Shown here one piece after another: positions 16,702 through 29,501 of a stretch of DNA of 64,000 nucleotides. Origin of the DNA: Nitrosospira sp. Nsp2 (lineage in GTDB: Bacteria > Pseudomonadota > Gammaproteobacteria > Burkholderiales > Nitrosomonadaceae); contig NZ_QAOU01000007.1 of assembly GCF_003050965.1 (NCBI RefSeq), positions 62,001 to 126,000 of the forward strand, in the 5' to 3' direction. Both the position numbers and the translations under genes were made by a program. Numbering within the stretch: position 1 is the first letter of the stretch; the number at the start of each line of letters is the position of its first letter. The notes beneath the pieces were generated by a model. The model saw only the letters and a program-made list of their open reading frames with translations, ran no database searches and was not told the DNA's origin.

Positions 16702-19629
16702 ATGACGATCCGCAAACTGAGCCACATCTTTTATGTTGTAACAGGGCTGCTCATTCTTCTGCTTACGCTGTTTGTCTCTCTACGCTTTTTCGAGCAGGGC
16801 AAGCTTACACAGGCGCAGGATACCCGCTACGCCGCCTCCCTGATTGCAAATGAACTGCGGCAATCCTCCGACGACCTTACACGTTTGGCACGAAGCTTTA
16901 CGACTACCAAGGACCCCAAGTTCGAGCAAATGTATTGGCAGACGCTCGCCATTCGAAATGGAGAAATGGCGCCTCCGCGTCACTACGAACGAGGTTACTG
17001 GAACCTCATCATCGGGGACCCCGATTTTCAGCCACAGTATGAGACCACGAAAATCTCTTTGCGTGCGCGATGGGAGAAACTCGGACTTACACGCGCAGAG
17101 GCCGCTAAATTGGAAGAAGCAGAAAATAGTTCAAATTCGTTAACGCAGACGGAGAGCACCGCGCTAAACGCGGTAAAAGGTCTTTTCCGGGACGACGCCG
17201 GCCGGTTTGTCGTCAAAGGCAAGCCTGACAACGAACTGGCTCGCGATATTTTGAACGATGAGGCATATCACACTGCTAAAGCCAAAATTTTTCGGTCAGT
17301 CAATGAATTTCATGAGCTGAACGACCAGCGTACCCGCAACATTGTCGATGTTGCCGCACAACGTACAAGGTTTTACGTTTCTTGTGTCTTCATCACCCTC
17401 GCAGTTCTTCTCGTATGGCTTATTCTTTCTTATTTTATTGTGAGGCGAAAGGTTGATAGCCTGGAATTACTCGAACTCCATACCAAAAATACCAGCCAGG
17501 GGAACGGTGCGCCTCAATTAGACCTTGATGCAAAAGATGAGATTGGACAGCTTTCGCGTACCGTAGCCACGGTGCACTACGAACGAGAACGCTACAACAA
17601 GGAGCTGGAAGCCATGGTAGCGTCACGCACTGCCGAACTGGAGCATGCCCGACGCGATGCTGAACAGGCGAATCGAGCTAAATCGAATTTCCTCGCTGCG
17701 ATGAGTCACGAGATTCGGACGCCCATGAACGGGGTGATCGGCATGATCGATGTGCTGCATCACACCAGCCTGCGGAGCGACCAGATGGAAATGGTTGATC
17801 TGATGCGTGAATCAGCGTTGGCGTTGCTGAGTATCATTGACGATATCCTGGATTTTTCCAAGATCGAGGCGGGCAAGCTTCAGATCGAGCACGGCGCGGT
17901 ATCCATAGCCGAGGTCGCAGAGAAAGTCTGCAATCTGTTAGATCAACTGGCACAGAAAAAGGGGGTCGAACTTGCCTTATTCACGGACCCCAGGGTTCCC
18001 CTTGAAGTAGTAGGGGATGCGCTACGGCTGCGCCAGGTCCTTCTTAATCTGATCAGCAACGCCGTAAAATTTTCGGCCGATCAGCGGCGGCAAGGAAAGG
18101 TATCAGTACGCGTATTGCCTGCCCAACAGAACGGGGAGCAGATATTTGTCGAATTTCTGGTTATCGACAATGGCGTTGGGATGGATGAAGAGACCCAGGC
18201 AAAGCTGTTCACCCCCTTTACACAAGCAGATGTTTCAACCACGCGGCGCTTTGGCGGTACAGGATTGGGACTGGTCATTTCACGTAACCTGGTTGAACTG
18301 ATGGGGGGAGAAATCAGTGTCGAAAGCGCGGTGGGAAAAGGCAGCACGTTTTCCGTACGCCTGCCGTTCGAGCCACGGAAGGTGGCAAACCCCCAGATGG
18401 CCTCTCCAACGTCCGAGGTTGCCGGCTTGTCGTGTCTCGTTGCAGGGAGCGCAGATGGTGTTGGGCCCGACCTTGCCTTCCACCTGGAGCACGCGGGCGC
18501 AAGTGTAGAGCGCGTCCCGCATCTTTCGGACATCAGCGAGTGGATCGGCCGCTGCCGACCTGGGCTATGGATAGCGGTAATCGATGCGAAAAACACTACG
18601 CCCGCGCTGGAGAGCCTGAGTGCCGCGCTTTACGCAAAGCCCGGCCTGGATCTGCGTTTTGTCATTATCGGGCGCGGCAAGCGACGCTCGCCGCGCCTGC
18701 GGGAAAACGGTGTCATAACGGTAGACGGGAACCTGCTGCCCCGTCAATCCTTGTTCAAAGCAGTGGCGCTTGCGGCAAACAGGACACAAGAAGAAGAAAT
18801 ACGCTCCTTTCCCGCTCAAGAGGACGTTCTTGGCTTTTCCCCGAATGTCCAGAGCAGGGAGCATTCACAGGTAATCCTGGTAGCCGAGGACAACGAGACC
18901 AATCAGGAGGTGATCCGACGCCAACTCGCCTTGCTCGGTTATGCCATCGCCGTGGCCGGAAATGGACGCGAAGCATGGGAGTTGTGGAAAACCGGCAAGT
19001 ACTCGCTGCTGCTGACCGATGTGCATATGCCCGAAATGGACGGTTATGAGCTTTGCGCTGCCATAAGGGCCAGCGAGACCGGCTCAGCCCATGCTCCTAT
19101 CATAGCCATCACGGCTAATGCCCTGAAGGGCGAAGCGGAGCACTGCCGCGCCATGGGTATGGATGATTATCTGAGCAAACCGCTTCAACTAAGGGATTTG
19201 AAGAAAACATTGGAAAAATGGCTGCCGCCCGCCACACGCGCCGGTCTCGTTGCCGCTCCCGCGATTGTTGATGCGTCGCCAACCGCGCCGCCCCACACGA
19301 GTTCGGCGCCCATCGATATTACTGTTCTCGAAAGATTGGTGGGAAACGACCCTGCTGTGATTAAAGAATGCCTGCAGAGTTTCCGGAAAACGGCGACAAA
19401 GACTAGCGGTGAATTAAAGGCAGCTTACAGCGCTGGACAAACGGCACAGGTCGGCGAAGCCGCGCACAAGCTCAAGTCTTCCGCCCGCTCCGTCGGCGCT
19501 GTTTTCCTGGGTGAGTTATGCGCCAGTATGGAAGATGCCTGTTCTACTAAAAAGACGGCGCAGCTGGATAGTTTTATCCATCGCTTCGAGACTGAAATAG
19601 CTGCCCTGGATGAGTATCTTGGCTCGTAA
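16702..19629 (+). CDS. Membrane hybrid sensor histidine kinase with receiver and HPt domains
   Basis: I start at the ATG at 16702 (AGGA upstream), giving 975 residues; the frame opens 15 codons earlier. Order of domains: membrane segment about 7-28, periplasmic sensor region about 30-215, second membrane segment about 218-241, a linker that may be HAMP-like, HisKA with His336 in [10 protein letters not shown], an ATPase domain with [18 protein letters not shown], a degenerate receiver-like region, a true receiver with Asp773 in [12 protein letters not shown], and a C-terminal HPt with His922 in [11 protein letters not shown]. It is a BarA/RcsC-like phosphorelay kinase. The ligand is unknown. 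The next gene, 9 bp away, is its likely partner. Confidence 0.93.
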   Translation: MTIRKLSHIFYVVTGLLILLLTLFVSLRFFEQGKLTQAQDTRYAASLIANELRQSSDDLTRLARSFTTTKDPKFEQMYWQTLAIRNGEMAPPRHYERGYWNLIIGDPDFQPQYETTKISLRARWEKLGLTRAEAAKLEEAENSSNSLTQTESTALNAVKGLFRDDAGRFVVKGKPDNELARDILNDEAYHTAKAKIFRSVNEFHELNDQRTRNIVDVAAQRTRFYVSCVFITLAVLLVWLILSYFIVRRKVDSLELLELHTKNTSQGNGAPQLDLDAKDEIGQLSRTVATVHYERERYNKELEAMVASRTAELEHARRDAEQANRAKSNFLAAMSHEIRTPMNGVIGMIDVLHHTSLRSDQMEMVDLMRESALALLSIIDDILDFSKIEAGKLQIEHGAVSIAEVAEKVCNLLDQLAQKKGVELALFTDPRVPLEVVGDALRLRQVLLNLISNAVKFSADQRRQGKVSVRVLPAQQNGEQIFVEFLVIDNGVGMDEETQAKLFTPFTQADVSTTRRFGGTGLGLVISRNLVELMGGEISVESAVGKGSTFSVRLPFEPRKVANPQMASPTSEVAGLSCLVAGSADGVGPDLAFHLEHAGASVERVPHLSDISEWIGRCRPGLWIAVIDAKNTTPALESLSAALYAKPGLDLRFVIIGRGKRRSPRLRENGVITVDGNLLPRQSLFKAVALAANRTQEEEIRSFPAQEDVLGFSPNVQSREHSQVILVAEDNETNQEVIRRQLALLGYAIAVAGNGREAWELWKTGKYSLLLTDVHMPEMDGYELCAAIRASETGSAHAPIIAITANALKGEAEHCRAMGMDDYLSKPLQLRDLKKTLEKWLPPATRAGLVAAPAIVDASPTAPPHTSSAPIDITVLERLVGNDPAVIKECLQSFRKTATKTSGELKAAYSAGQTAQVGEAAHKLKSSARSVGAVFLGELCASMEDACSTKKTAQLDSFIHRFETEIAALDEYLGS

Positions 19630-19637
19630 TAACGAAA

Positions 19638-20894
19638 ATGTCACGGCCTTCCAAAAACAGACGGGGACTGAATGGTCGCAGGGCCTTTATGATGGGTAAG
19701 CCCTCAAGACCGGCGGCGACAATACTCATAGCGTCGGACAATATCGCTGATGGCGAACTGATAAAAACGATCCTTGATGCGGAGTTTGACAATGTATTCA
19801 TTTCGACTGCTCCAGACAGGATAGTAGAAGATTTCGAGCTGCGGCTACCGAATGTGCTGCTGCTTGCGTTCGATTCCCTGGAAAAGTCAGAACACTATTA
19901 TCACGCTCTCAGAACGCGTAGCAACGAGGCTGGGACGACGGAACATCGCGTGATAGTTCTCTGCGACAAGAACAATATCGGGCGTGCGTACCAGCTATGC
20001 AAGAAGGAGCGTTTCCACGACTACGTGTTTTTTTGGCCGATGACACATGATGCGCCGCGTTTGCTCATGTCATTGCATCTGGCAATACGTGAACTCACCA
20101 TGCTTGACGCTAGCCCGACAGCCGAAGAATTTGCGGCTCAAGCGCGGCGCTTGAGCGAAATGGAGACACTCTTGCATAAGCACGTGGCGCACGGAAATCG
20201 GGAAATCGAGATTGCGGACTCGGCTATGCGAAAAGCGGAGCGAGAAATCGGCGCGGCTCTGGATGAGTTCTCCCGGCAGCTTGCGCAGGAGGGGCCGCCC
20301 GATGTTGGCGAATACGGCTTACCAAAAAAATTTGCCTCGTTTAAGCAGAACGAAATAGACCCGCGCCTGCGCAGTTTCGAGGAAATGACTCAATCATTGA
20401 AGCTCTGGATCGATGGCTTCAGTCAAGAGTGTGTTCCTCACATTAAAGCAGCCCGTACGCTTAATGAGATGGCTGATCGGTTACAACCGACTGTGTTGGT
20501 TGTGGATGACGATAATTTTCAGCAAACAATCGTGGCGAAGATACTCGAGCCCTTGAACTATCGGGTGCTTTATGCTGAGAGCGGGCTCGCTGCACTTGAA
20601 ATATTGCGGAACGTGCGACCGGATCTTGTCCTGATGGACCTTATGATGCCGGATGTTAATGGCATCGAAGCCACACGCCGGCTAAAAGCGATGCCTGCTT
20701 TCGCAAATCTGCCAGTGATGATGATGACGGGAAAAAGTGAAGGCGATATTGTTATCGAGAGCCTTAAGGCGGGCGTGATCGACTTCGTCGTGAAGCCCGT
20801 CGAGCGCGAGACCCTGATCGGTAAGGTGGCCCAAATTCTGCGGACGACGAAGATGAATCGGGCCCTGGCTCAAAAAAAATGGGACGATCTTTAG
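19638..20894 (+). CDS. Response regulator with degenerate N-terminal and intact C-terminal receiver domains
   Basis: The 418-residue protein begins with a receiver-like fold (ATILIASDNIADGELIKTIL at about 27-46) that lacks the usual acidic pair and phospho-acceptor context. A middle region at about 150-280 is predicted helical. The C-terminal receiver is intact: VLVVDDDNFQQ, Asp334 in LVLMDLMMPD, and the conserved Lys in DFVVKPVE. There is no DNA-binding or enzymatic output domain, so it probably relays phosphate or acts through protein contacts. It is 9 bp after the hybrid kinase, most likely co-transcribed and phosphorylated through its HPt. An ATG pair at about 19689 is an alternative start. 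Confidence 0.87.
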   Translation: MSRPSKNRRGLNGRRAFMMGKPSRPAATILIASDNIADGELIKTILDAEFDNVFISTAPDRIVEDFELRLPNVLLLAFDSLEKSEHYYHALRTRSNEAGTTEHRVIVLCDKNNIGRAYQLCKKERFHDYVFFWPMTHDAPRLLMSLHLAIRELTMLDASPTAEEFAAQARRLSEMETLLHKHVAHGNREIEIADSAMRKAEREIGAALDEFSRQLAQEGPPDVGEYGLPKKFASFKQNEIDPRLRSFEEMTQSLKLWIDGFSQECVPHIKAARTLNEMADRLQPTVLVVDDDNFQQTIVAKILEPLNYRVLYAESGLAALEILRNVRPDLVLMDLMMPDVNGIEATRRLKAMPAFANLPVMMMTGKSEGDIVIESLKAGVIDFVVKPVERETLIGKVAQILRTTKMNRALAQKKWDDL

Positions 20895-21030
20895 GTAACG
20901 GCCGGGACACTCAAGCTCACGTTATTTTGCTGTAGGCCTGGTTTTTTTGTTATAGTTGAATTCAGGTTAACACGACTTTTTCATTCTCAGGCGCTCGCTC
21001 GAACCCGGCAAAGCCTAACCACGACTCAGC

Positions 21031-22074
21031 GTGAAAATCTCATCTTTCCCTCTGTGCGCCAGACCCTACGAGGCTCCTGGCTGGCTCCGCGGGGGGCATG
21101 CCCAAACAATTTACCCTTACTTTCTGGCACGGCCTGCGGTTGTTTACCGTCGCGAGCGCTGGGAATTGGACGATGGCGATTTTATCGATATTGACTGGCT
21201 CGATAACGTAGCCGATGCGCCGCTGGTTGTGCTATTTCATGGACTTGAGGGCAGCTCATACAGTCACTATGCGTTGAGCATGATGGCGCTGCTGCGGCAA
21301 TTGGGCTGGCGGGGAGCAGTGGTGCATTTTCGGGGTTGTTCCGGATCGCCCAATCGGCTCGAGCGTGCGTATCATGCCGGCGATTCGACTGAAATCGACT
21401 TCATACTCCGCCGGATAAGCCAGCAGAGCAAACGTCCGGGATATAGGCTGCCGATTTATGCGGTAGGGGTTTCACTTGGTGGTAACGCATTACTGAAATG
21501 GCTGGGCGAGCAAGGACGACAGGCCTGCCAATTGCTGGATGGCGTTGTAGGGGTTTCCGTACCGTTGGATCTTGCAGCTGCTGGGGGCGCCCTCGCTTCA
21601 GGCTTCAACCTGCTCTACACCCGTCATTTTCTCGACACGTTGAAGTACAAGGCGCTTGGGAAACTTGAGCGCTTTCCGAGCCTTTTCGATTCTGCCGCAG
21701 TGGCGGGGTGCACGACGCTGTACGAGTTCGACAATTTGGTAACAGCCCCGCTGCATGGCTTTCGCGACACTGAAGACTACTGGGAGCAATCGAGTAGCAA
21801 GCCCTGGCTAAGGCATATCGAGGTACCCACGCTGGTCATTAATGCCTTGAACGATCCTTTCATGCCGGCTTCCGTGCTGCCACAACCTTATGACGTCTCC
21901 TCTGCCGTTGTTCTGGAATTTCCGGAGGAAGGAGGACACGCGGGATTTTTACATTCGCCGTTTCCAGGCAAACTGACCTGGCTCCCGGAGAGAATTGTCA
22001 GTTTCTTTGGCGAACAGGGCGGCCGCACTGCCCTCCGACCCATTAATACGGTTCCTGAGTTCCAAATTTCCTGA
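21031..22074 (+). CDS. YheT family alpha/beta-fold hydrolase
   Basis: The 347-residue protein matches the YheT/EMB8 family of alpha/beta hydrolases. The N-terminal APGWLRGGHAQTIYPY motif is the family hallmark. The oxyanion region is FHGLEGSSYSHY, the nucleophile is Ser148 in GVSLGGN, the acid is in NALNDPFMP and the histidine is in GGHAGFLHS. Start is GTG at 21031. Substrates of this family are uncertain; lipid or ester hydrolysis is the usual suggestion. It stands alone between the regulator and dnaE, 136 bp after the former. Confidence 0.9.
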   Translation: MKISSFPLCARPYEAPGWLRGGHAQTIYPYFLARPAVVYRRERWELDDGDFIDIDWLDNVADAPLVVLFHGLEGSSYSHYALSMMALLRQLGWRGAVVHFRGCSGSPNRLERAYHAGDSTEIDFILRRISQQSKRPGYRLPIYAVGVSLGGNALLKWLGEQGRQACQLLDGVVGVSVPLDLAAAGGALASGFNLLYTRHFLDTLKYKALGKLERFPSLFDSAAVAGCTTLYEFDNLVTAPLHGFRDTEDYWEQSSSKPWLRHIEVPTLVINALNDPFMPASVLPQPYDVSSAVVLEFPEEGGHAGFLHSPFPGKLTWLPERIVSFFGEQGGRTALRPINTVPEFQIS

Positions 22075-22359
22075 ACGCAAGTTATCTATTGGCCTAGGGG
22101 CTTTCCATCTGCACTGCGCGACCCCCCGGAAGCGATCCCCCGGGCCGTACATCTTCCGTCACATCACTGGCCGGCTCGCATATATCGTCATAGTTCATTC
22201 CGGAGTATCTTGCGGTTATCTCGCGATGCCGGGAGAAGCTAGATAACGTGGATGCTTTTCGAGCAGGCGGGAGTTGGTACTTTCATTTGGTGTAAAATTG
22301 AAATCCGCTTTAGCTCTACTTGGAATTAAATCTGTTGCTGACGTACCGGCTTAACCGGG

Positions 22360-25300
22360 ATGGTATCAATAGCAGCCAGTGAATCGGTCATGCCCGTTAT
22401 GCCCACACAGCCAATCTTCATTCACCTGCGGATGCACAGCGAGTATTCCGTTGTGGACGGCATCGTACGGATCGACGAGGCGGTGGCAAAAGCAGCCGCC
22501 GAGGGCATGCCGGCGCTGGCGCTAACGGATCTTTCGAACCTGTTCGGCTTGGTAAAATTTTATCAGGCCACTCGCAACAACGGAATTAAACCGATTGTCG
22601 GCTGCGATGTCTGGATAAGCAATGAAACGGACCGCGACAAACCCTCTCGTATCTTGCTGTTATCCCAGTCCCATCCCGGTTATCTGCTGTTGTGCCGTCT
22701 TCTCTCACGCGCCTACCGTGAAAATTATCATCGCGGGCGCGCCGAGATCCGAAAGTCCTGGCTAAGAGAAAACGATTTCGGCACGGATGGGCTTATCGCC
22801 CTGTCGGGCGCGAATCTCGGCGAGATTGGTCTTGTGCTGATGCAGAATGATCCGGCGCAAGCCGATACGCTGGCAAGAGAATGGGCCAGTCTCTTCCCTG
22901 GTCGTTTTTATATCGAAGTGCAGCGGGCAGGACACCCGAATACGGAGGCAGTCGTGCAGCGCTCGCTGATGTTAGCCTCGGCCCTGCATTTGCCCGTGGT
23001 TGCGACGCAGCCGGTGCAGTTTCTTAACCCCGAAGACTACCGCGCACACGAGGCGCGCGTATGCATAGCGGAAGGTTATGTACTGGGCGACCGTCGCCGA
23101 CCGAAACATTGCACAGAACAGCAATATTTTAAAAGTCAGGCCGAGATGGCCGAGCTGTTCGCCGACATGCCAGCGGCGCTCGCCAACAGCGTGGAAATTG
23201 CCAGGCGGTGCAACCTGACACTGGAATTAGGCGTGAATCGCCTGCCATTGTTTCCTACCCCCAACAACGAGAGCCTGGAGCTATACCTGCGCAATCAGGC
23301 TATCTCAGGCCTGGAAGCGCGCATGAAGACGCTTTTTCCCGATGCTGTCGAGCGAGAAGTGAAAATGCCCAGTTATCGGGCGCGGCTCGATTTCGAAGCT
23401 GACATCATCGTCCAGATGGGGTTTGCGGGCTATTTTCTCATTGTTGCCGATTTCATCAATTGGGCCAAAAGCAACGGCGTGCCGGTAGGGCCCGGCCGTG
23501 GCTCTGGCGCAGGCTCTCTGGTTGCATACTCGCTGGGAATCACCGACCTTGACCCCCTTCGTTACGATTTGCTTTTCGAGCGCTTTCTCAACCCTGAACG
23601 CGTATCCATGCCTGACTTCGACATCGACTTCTGCCAGGACGGACGCGAACACGTGATCGAATACGTGAAGCAGAAGTATGGCGCTGAGAGCGTTTCGCAG
23701 ATTGCCACTTTCGGAACCATGGCAGCGAAGGCGGTAGTGCGCGATGTCGGTCGGGTGCTGGATCTGCCTTACAGTTTCGTCGATCAGTTGGCCAAGCTGG
23801 TGCCATTCGATCTGGGCATGACACTTAAGAAGGCGCGTGAGGAGGAACCGCAACTGAATGAACGAGCGGAAGCGGAAGAAGAGGTGCGTAATTTGCTGGA
23901 ACTGGCTGAGCGTCTCGAGGGGCTTACACGCAACGTGGGGATGCATGCTGGGGGCGTACTGATCGCATCCGGGAAGATCACCGATTTTTGCCCGGTCTAT
24001 TGCACGGATTCCGGCGAGTCGGTAATAAGCCAGTTGGATAAGGATGATGTCGAAAAAATCGGGTTGGTAAAGTTCGACTTTCTGGGGTTGCGGACGTTGA
24101 CCATACTCGACTGGACGGTACGATATATCAGGCAGCGTGAAGAAGGTAGCTCGACTCAGGCCACGGGCGCCCAGTCCTTTTCCCTTGCCTTTTGCCTCGA
24201 AAATCTGCCGTTGGACGATACCGCCACTTATGCGTTATTGCGCCAGGGTAATGCGGTGGGCGTATTCCAGTTCGAATCCCGCGGCATGAAAGATCTGCTG
24301 CAGCGGGCAAAACCGGACCGATTCGAAGATATCATCGCGCTAGTGGCGTTGTACCGACCGGGCCCAATGTCCCTTATTCCCGAGTTTACCGAACGCAAGC
24401 ACGGCAAACGTGTGGAATATCTCGATCCACGCTTGCAGCCCATACTTGAGCCCACTTACGGTGTGATGGTCTATCAGGAACAGGTCATGCAAATCGCGCA
24501 GGTTATTGGGGGGTATAGCCTTGGCAGCGCCGATCTGCTTCGGCGGGCCATGGGGAAGAAAAAACCCGAAGAAATGGCGTTACAGCGGGACATTTTCGTT
24601 GCCGGGGCGGTCAAGAATGGCATGACGGAGCGGAATGCGGCCGAGCTCTTCGACCTGATGGAGAAGTTCGCCGGCTATGGATTCAATAAATCGCATGCGG
24701 CCGCGTATGCCCTCATCGCCTTTCAGACCGCTTACCTGAAAGCGCATTATCCGGCGGAATTCATGGCCGCGACCCTTTCCGCTGATATGGACGATACGGA
24801 CAAGGTCCACTCCTTCTTCGAGGACAGCATTGCCAATGGGCTGGTCATGCTGTCACCGGATATTAACCTGTCCGGTTATCGCTTCATTCCTGTGGACGCA
24901 AAAACCATACGTTATGGGTTAGGCGCGGTAAAAGGAACCGGGGAATCCGCGATTATGGCAATTATTAAAGCGCGCGAAATGAGCGGTCCCTACCAGGACC
25001 TGTTCGATTTCTGCCATCGGGTGGACAAGCGGATCGTCAACCGCCGCGTGGTTGAGTCGCTAATTCGCGGGGGCGCATTCGATTCCATCGATCGTCATCG
25101 AGCCGGCCTTCTCGCATCGGTAGGCATTGCACTCGAATCGGCCGAGCAGGCTGGACGTGCGGCCAACCAGGTCACGTTGTTCGGAGAACGCGATACGCCC
25201 CTGGAAAGATCCAGCCTGCTGAATGTGGCGGCGTGGCCGGAGAAGGAAAAGCTGAAAAACGAGAAAATGGCGTTGGGATTCTATTTGAGCGGCCACCCAT

Positions 25301-25905
25301 TCCACGCTTACGCGGACGAATTGAAACATTTTGTACGTTGCCGCCTGGACCGGCTCAACCCACAGCGAGAACCGCAACTCCTTGCTGGCATTGTCTACGC
25401 AATGCGCACGCAAGTGACACGTCGCGGCCGGATGGGAGTGATCGTATTGGATGATGGCAGTGCACGCGTGGAACTGGTGGTATATAGCGAGCTATTCGAA
25501 TCGGCACGAAACTGGCTGAAGGAAGATCAGTTGCTCGTGGTGGAGGCAAGAGTGAACAACAAGGGTGGAGAGGATGAGTATGGACTGCGGATTACGGCCG
25601 ATCAGCTGTTCGATCTGAGCAGCGCCCGCTCGCGCTATGCAAAACGCGTTGAACTTCGTTGCACCGGATCCTCCGATGCCCGAAGACTGAGAGAACTGCT
25701 AGGACCCTACCGCGGTAACCGCGGCAATGCGGGTAGAGTCAGCGGCGGAAATAACTTTTCCTGCCCGGTCTTCGTGATCTATCGCAACCACAACGCGACA
25801 TGCGAGCTCTCGCTGGGCGAGGCGTGGCGGGTGAGCCTCCATGAAGATTTGCTGCAATCGCTCGAAGCTCATTTCGGGCCAGAACATGTAAATGTGATCT
25901 ACTGA
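22360..25905 (+). CDS. dnaE: DNA polymerase III subunit alpha
   Basis: DnaE is the replicative polymerase subunit. The 1181-residue protein has the usual length. The N-terminal PHP domain starts at HLRMHSEYSVVDG; the C-family catalytic core has GPGRGSGAGSLVAY and the acidic motif PDFDIDF (Asp419, Asp421 and Asp423 region). The tandem HhH, OB-fold region (GIVYAMRTQVTRRGRMGVIVLDDG) and C-terminal tau-binding domain follow. Start choice between ATG 22360 and in-frame ATGs 10 and 13 codons later is open because no clear ribosome site is visible. The gene is monocistronic; the 285 bp upstream hold no gene. Confidence 0.97.
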   Translation: MVSIAASESVMPVMPTQPIFIHLRMHSEYSVVDGIVRIDEAVAKAAAEGMPALALTDLSNLFGLVKFYQATRNNGIKPIVGCDVWISNETDRDKPSRILLLSQSHPGYLLLCRLLSRAYRENYHRGRAEIRKSWLRENDFGTDGLIALSGANLGEIGLVLMQNDPAQADTLAREWASLFPGRFYIEVQRAGHPNTEAVVQRSLMLASALHLPVVATQPVQFLNPEDYRAHEARVCIAEGYVLGDRRRPKHCTEQQYFKSQAEMAELFADMPAALANSVEIARRCNLTLELGVNRLPLFPTPNNESLELYLRNQAISGLEARMKTLFPDAVEREVKMPSYRARLDFEADIIVQMGFAGYFLIVADFINWAKSNGVPVGPGRGSGAGSLVAYSLGITDLDPLRYDLLFERFLNPERVSMPDFDIDFCQDGREHVIEYVKQKYGAESVSQIATFGTMAAKAVVRDVGRVLDLPYSFVDQLAKLVPFDLGMTLKKAREEEPQLNERAEAEEEVRNLLELAERLEGLTRNVGMHAGGVLIASGKITDFCPVYCTDSGESVISQLDKDDVEKIGLVKFDFLGLRTLTILDWTVRYIRQREEGSSTQATGAQSFSLAFCLENLPLDDTATYALLRQGNAVGVFQFESRGMKDLLQRAKPDRFEDIIALVALYRPGPMSLIPEFTERKHGKRVEYLDPRLQPILEPTYGVMVYQEQVMQIAQVIGGYSLGSADLLRRAMGKKKPEEMALQRDIFVAGAVKNGMTERNAAELFDLMEKFAGYGFNKSHAAAYALIAFQTAYLKAHYPAEFMAATLSADMDDTDKVHSFFEDSIANGLVMLSPDINLSGYRFIPVDAKTIRYGLGAVKGTGESAIMAIIKAREMSGPYQDLFDFCHRVDKRIVNRRVVESLIRGGAFDSIDRHRAGLLASVGIALESAEQAGRAANQVTLFGERDTPLERSSLLNVAAWPEKEKLKNEKMALGFYLSGHPFHAYADELKHFVRCRLDRLNPQREPQLLAGIVYAMRTQVTRRGRMGVIVLDDGSARVELVVYSELFESARNWLKEDQLLVVEARVNNKGGEDEYGLRITADQLFDLSSARSRYAKRVELRCTGSSDARRLRELLGPYRGNRGNAGRVSGGNNFSCPVFVIYRNHNATCELSLGEAWRVSLHEDLLQSLEAHFGPEHVNVIY

Positions 25906-26067
25906 CCCGCCGGAGTGATCGAACAGTACTGAAGTGCCTCGTGAACGCGAGGGTGGCTTGACCGTAAAGATGAGTGCCACTACTATGCTGATGCCCCATC
26001 AACTTTTTTCCTCATGGGCGAGTTGTACGAGGGGGTAAGATAAGTAAGGTAAATCAAGAAGGAAGAA

Positions 26068-27521
<1,454 letters not shown>

Positions 27522-28120
27522 GTTTTAAGGATTTTAAAAGTTGGTAAAATACCTTGCCCGCACGCCCCTGCCGCCATACCTGCCACTCCGCACGCGCCTC
27601 AGGAAGGCTGTCACTTTCCACATAGACGAGCCCGCCCGGAGAAAGGTGCCCATGGAGCCTTGATAGCAGCTCCGGTAGCAACCCCAGGCGATAGGGGGGA
27701 TCAAGAAAGATTACGTCGAACCGACGCGCATCCAAGTCGATAAAATTGGACGCATCCATCGCCACCAAGTCCACTTGCGAAGCTCCCAGTTTCAGCGAAC
27801 TAGCTCTCAGCGTTGTCATTACGCCGGGGCTGGATTCCACCATGACGACCTTCCCGGCTCCACGTGACGCCGCTTCAAAGCCCATGGCGCCGCTCCCCGC
27901 GAACAGATCCAGGCAGCATTTCCCGCTCATATCCTGTCCCAACCAGTTGAAGACGGTTTCGCGCACGCGATCGGGCGTCGGCCGCAACTCAGTTTTGTCG
28001 GGGAATACGAGGACGCGGCTTCGCCACTCGCCGGCTATGATGCGAACTTTATTTTTCACCAATACGAATGTCGAGAATAGAGGTGCGTTCGACTGGAACG
28101 ATCCAGGGGAAATAGCTGTT

Positions 28121-29431
28121 CTATTCGGTTCCCACAGCACCGACCACGACAGTTACCATCCCGTCCGGGTTGATGCGTCGCTGAAACGCATCCTTGACTT
28201 GGGAAACGGTCGCCCTTTCCACCGCTTTTACGTAGTCATCCAAGTAGGTGAGGGGGAGATTATAAAAACCAATCATCGCAAGAAATCCGATAATCTTCTT
28301 GTTGCTGTCGATACGCAAAGGAAAACTGCCAATAATATTTTGTTTGGCTTCCACAAGTTCTTTTTCTGTTGGGCCGCCAGCCACGAAATCTGCGAGGACT
28401 TTTCGAGTTAGCAAGAGCGCATCTTCTGACTGTTCCTTCCGGGTTTGCAGTCCTATCTCGAAAGGGCCTTTTTCTCTGAGCGGCGCGAAATGGCTGTGCA
28501 CGCTATAAGCCAAACCTCGTTTCTGGCGGATCTCTTCCATCAGGCGGGAGGTGAATCCTCCCCCCCCCAATATATGGTTACCAACCAGCAACGGAAAATA
28601 GTCGGGATCGACGCGCCGGAGTCCGGGATAAGCGAGCACTATATGGCTTTGGGTCGCAGGGTGGGTAATCTTTCGGGTGTTGGGGGCCGGCGGCGTCACC
28701 TCAGGCAAAACATCAGCCGGCTTTCCTTGCGGTAACTCTTTCGTTAGTGATTCGGCAATCGCGGCAGCCTCAGCGCGGCTTACATTCCCCATGATCGCAA
28801 CTACCGCGTTGCCGACGGTATAACGGGAACGGTAGAAATTAGCCAAATCGTCGCGTTGCAACCCACTTACGCTGTCAACCTCGCCCGAACTGCGCAACCC
28901 ATAGGAATGGTTACCGTAGAGCATCTTCATCAACAGGCGGTCGGCAATAGTGCCCGGTTTGGTGTCGGCTTCCTTCAATCCCGCGATTACCCGAGCCTTT
29001 TCCCGTTCCAGCACGTTCCCAGCAAACTCCGGATGCTGGATGACGCGGCCAAATATATCCAGCGCCTGACCGCGCTCTCTTGCGCTGCTCAACGTGCGCA
29101 GCGAAATACCGGCCCGATCCTGATCGAAATGGGCCCCCAGCTGGGCCCCAACGTCGGCTAAACCTTTCGCAACCTGATCTTCGGTCAATCCACCGGCGCC
29201 CAGACTCAACAGATGCAGGGTTAATCCGGCACGGCCCGATTTATCCGCCGTGTCGGTACTGCTTCCTGCGTCGAAATCTACGCTGACATCGAGTATCGGT
29301 AAATCCCGGCTTTCTATGAAATATACCCGGGCGCCTGAAGGTGTTTGCCAATGTTCGATGGGCAATGTAGCCAAGGCCCATTGTGAACAGCAACTTAACA
29401 GCAGTAAAAACATGAAGCGCATCACATGCAT
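28121..29431 (-). CDS. M16 family peptidase-like protein, active site missing
   Basis: The 436-residue exported protein has a signal peptide (MFLLLLSCCSQWALA) and an insulinase/pitrilysin fold. The position of the zinc motif HxxEH reads LTLHLLSLGAGGL, so the ligands are absent and it is probably the non-catalytic half of a heterodimer with the next gene upstream. The C-terminal M16 domain is present (HILGGGGFTSRLMEEIRQKRGLAYSVHSHF). Paired periplasmic M16 proteins like this are common in proteobacteria; the substrate is unknown. It lies about 70 bp after the active partner. Confidence 0.92.
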   Translation of the reverse strand: MHVMRFMFLLLLSCCSQWALATLPIEHWQTPSGARVYFIESRDLPILDVSVDFDAGSSTDTADKSGRAGLTLHLLSLGAGGLTEDQVAKGLADVGAQLGAHFDQDRAGISLRTLSSARERGQALDIFGRVIQHPEFAGNVLEREKARVIAGLKEADTKPGTIADRLLMKMLYGNHSYGLRSSGEVDSVSGLQRDDLANFYRSRYTVGNAVVAIMGNVSRAEAAAIAESLTKELPQGKPADVLPEVTPPAPNTRKITHPATQSHIVLAYPGLRRVDPDYFPLLVGNHILGGGGFTSRLMEEIRQKRGLAYSVHSHFAPLREKGPFEIGLQTRKEQSEDALLLTRKVLADFVAGGPTEKELVEAKQNIIGSFPLRIDSNKKIIGFLAMIGFYNLPLTYLDDYVKAVERATVSQVKDAFQRRINPDGMVTVVVGAVGTE

Positions 29432-29501
29432 TGCGGCCTCTTTAGAAAACGCTCTTGAAAGCTAAACGGAAACAGGAATAGATCAGCAGGATTTCATAGC
29501 C

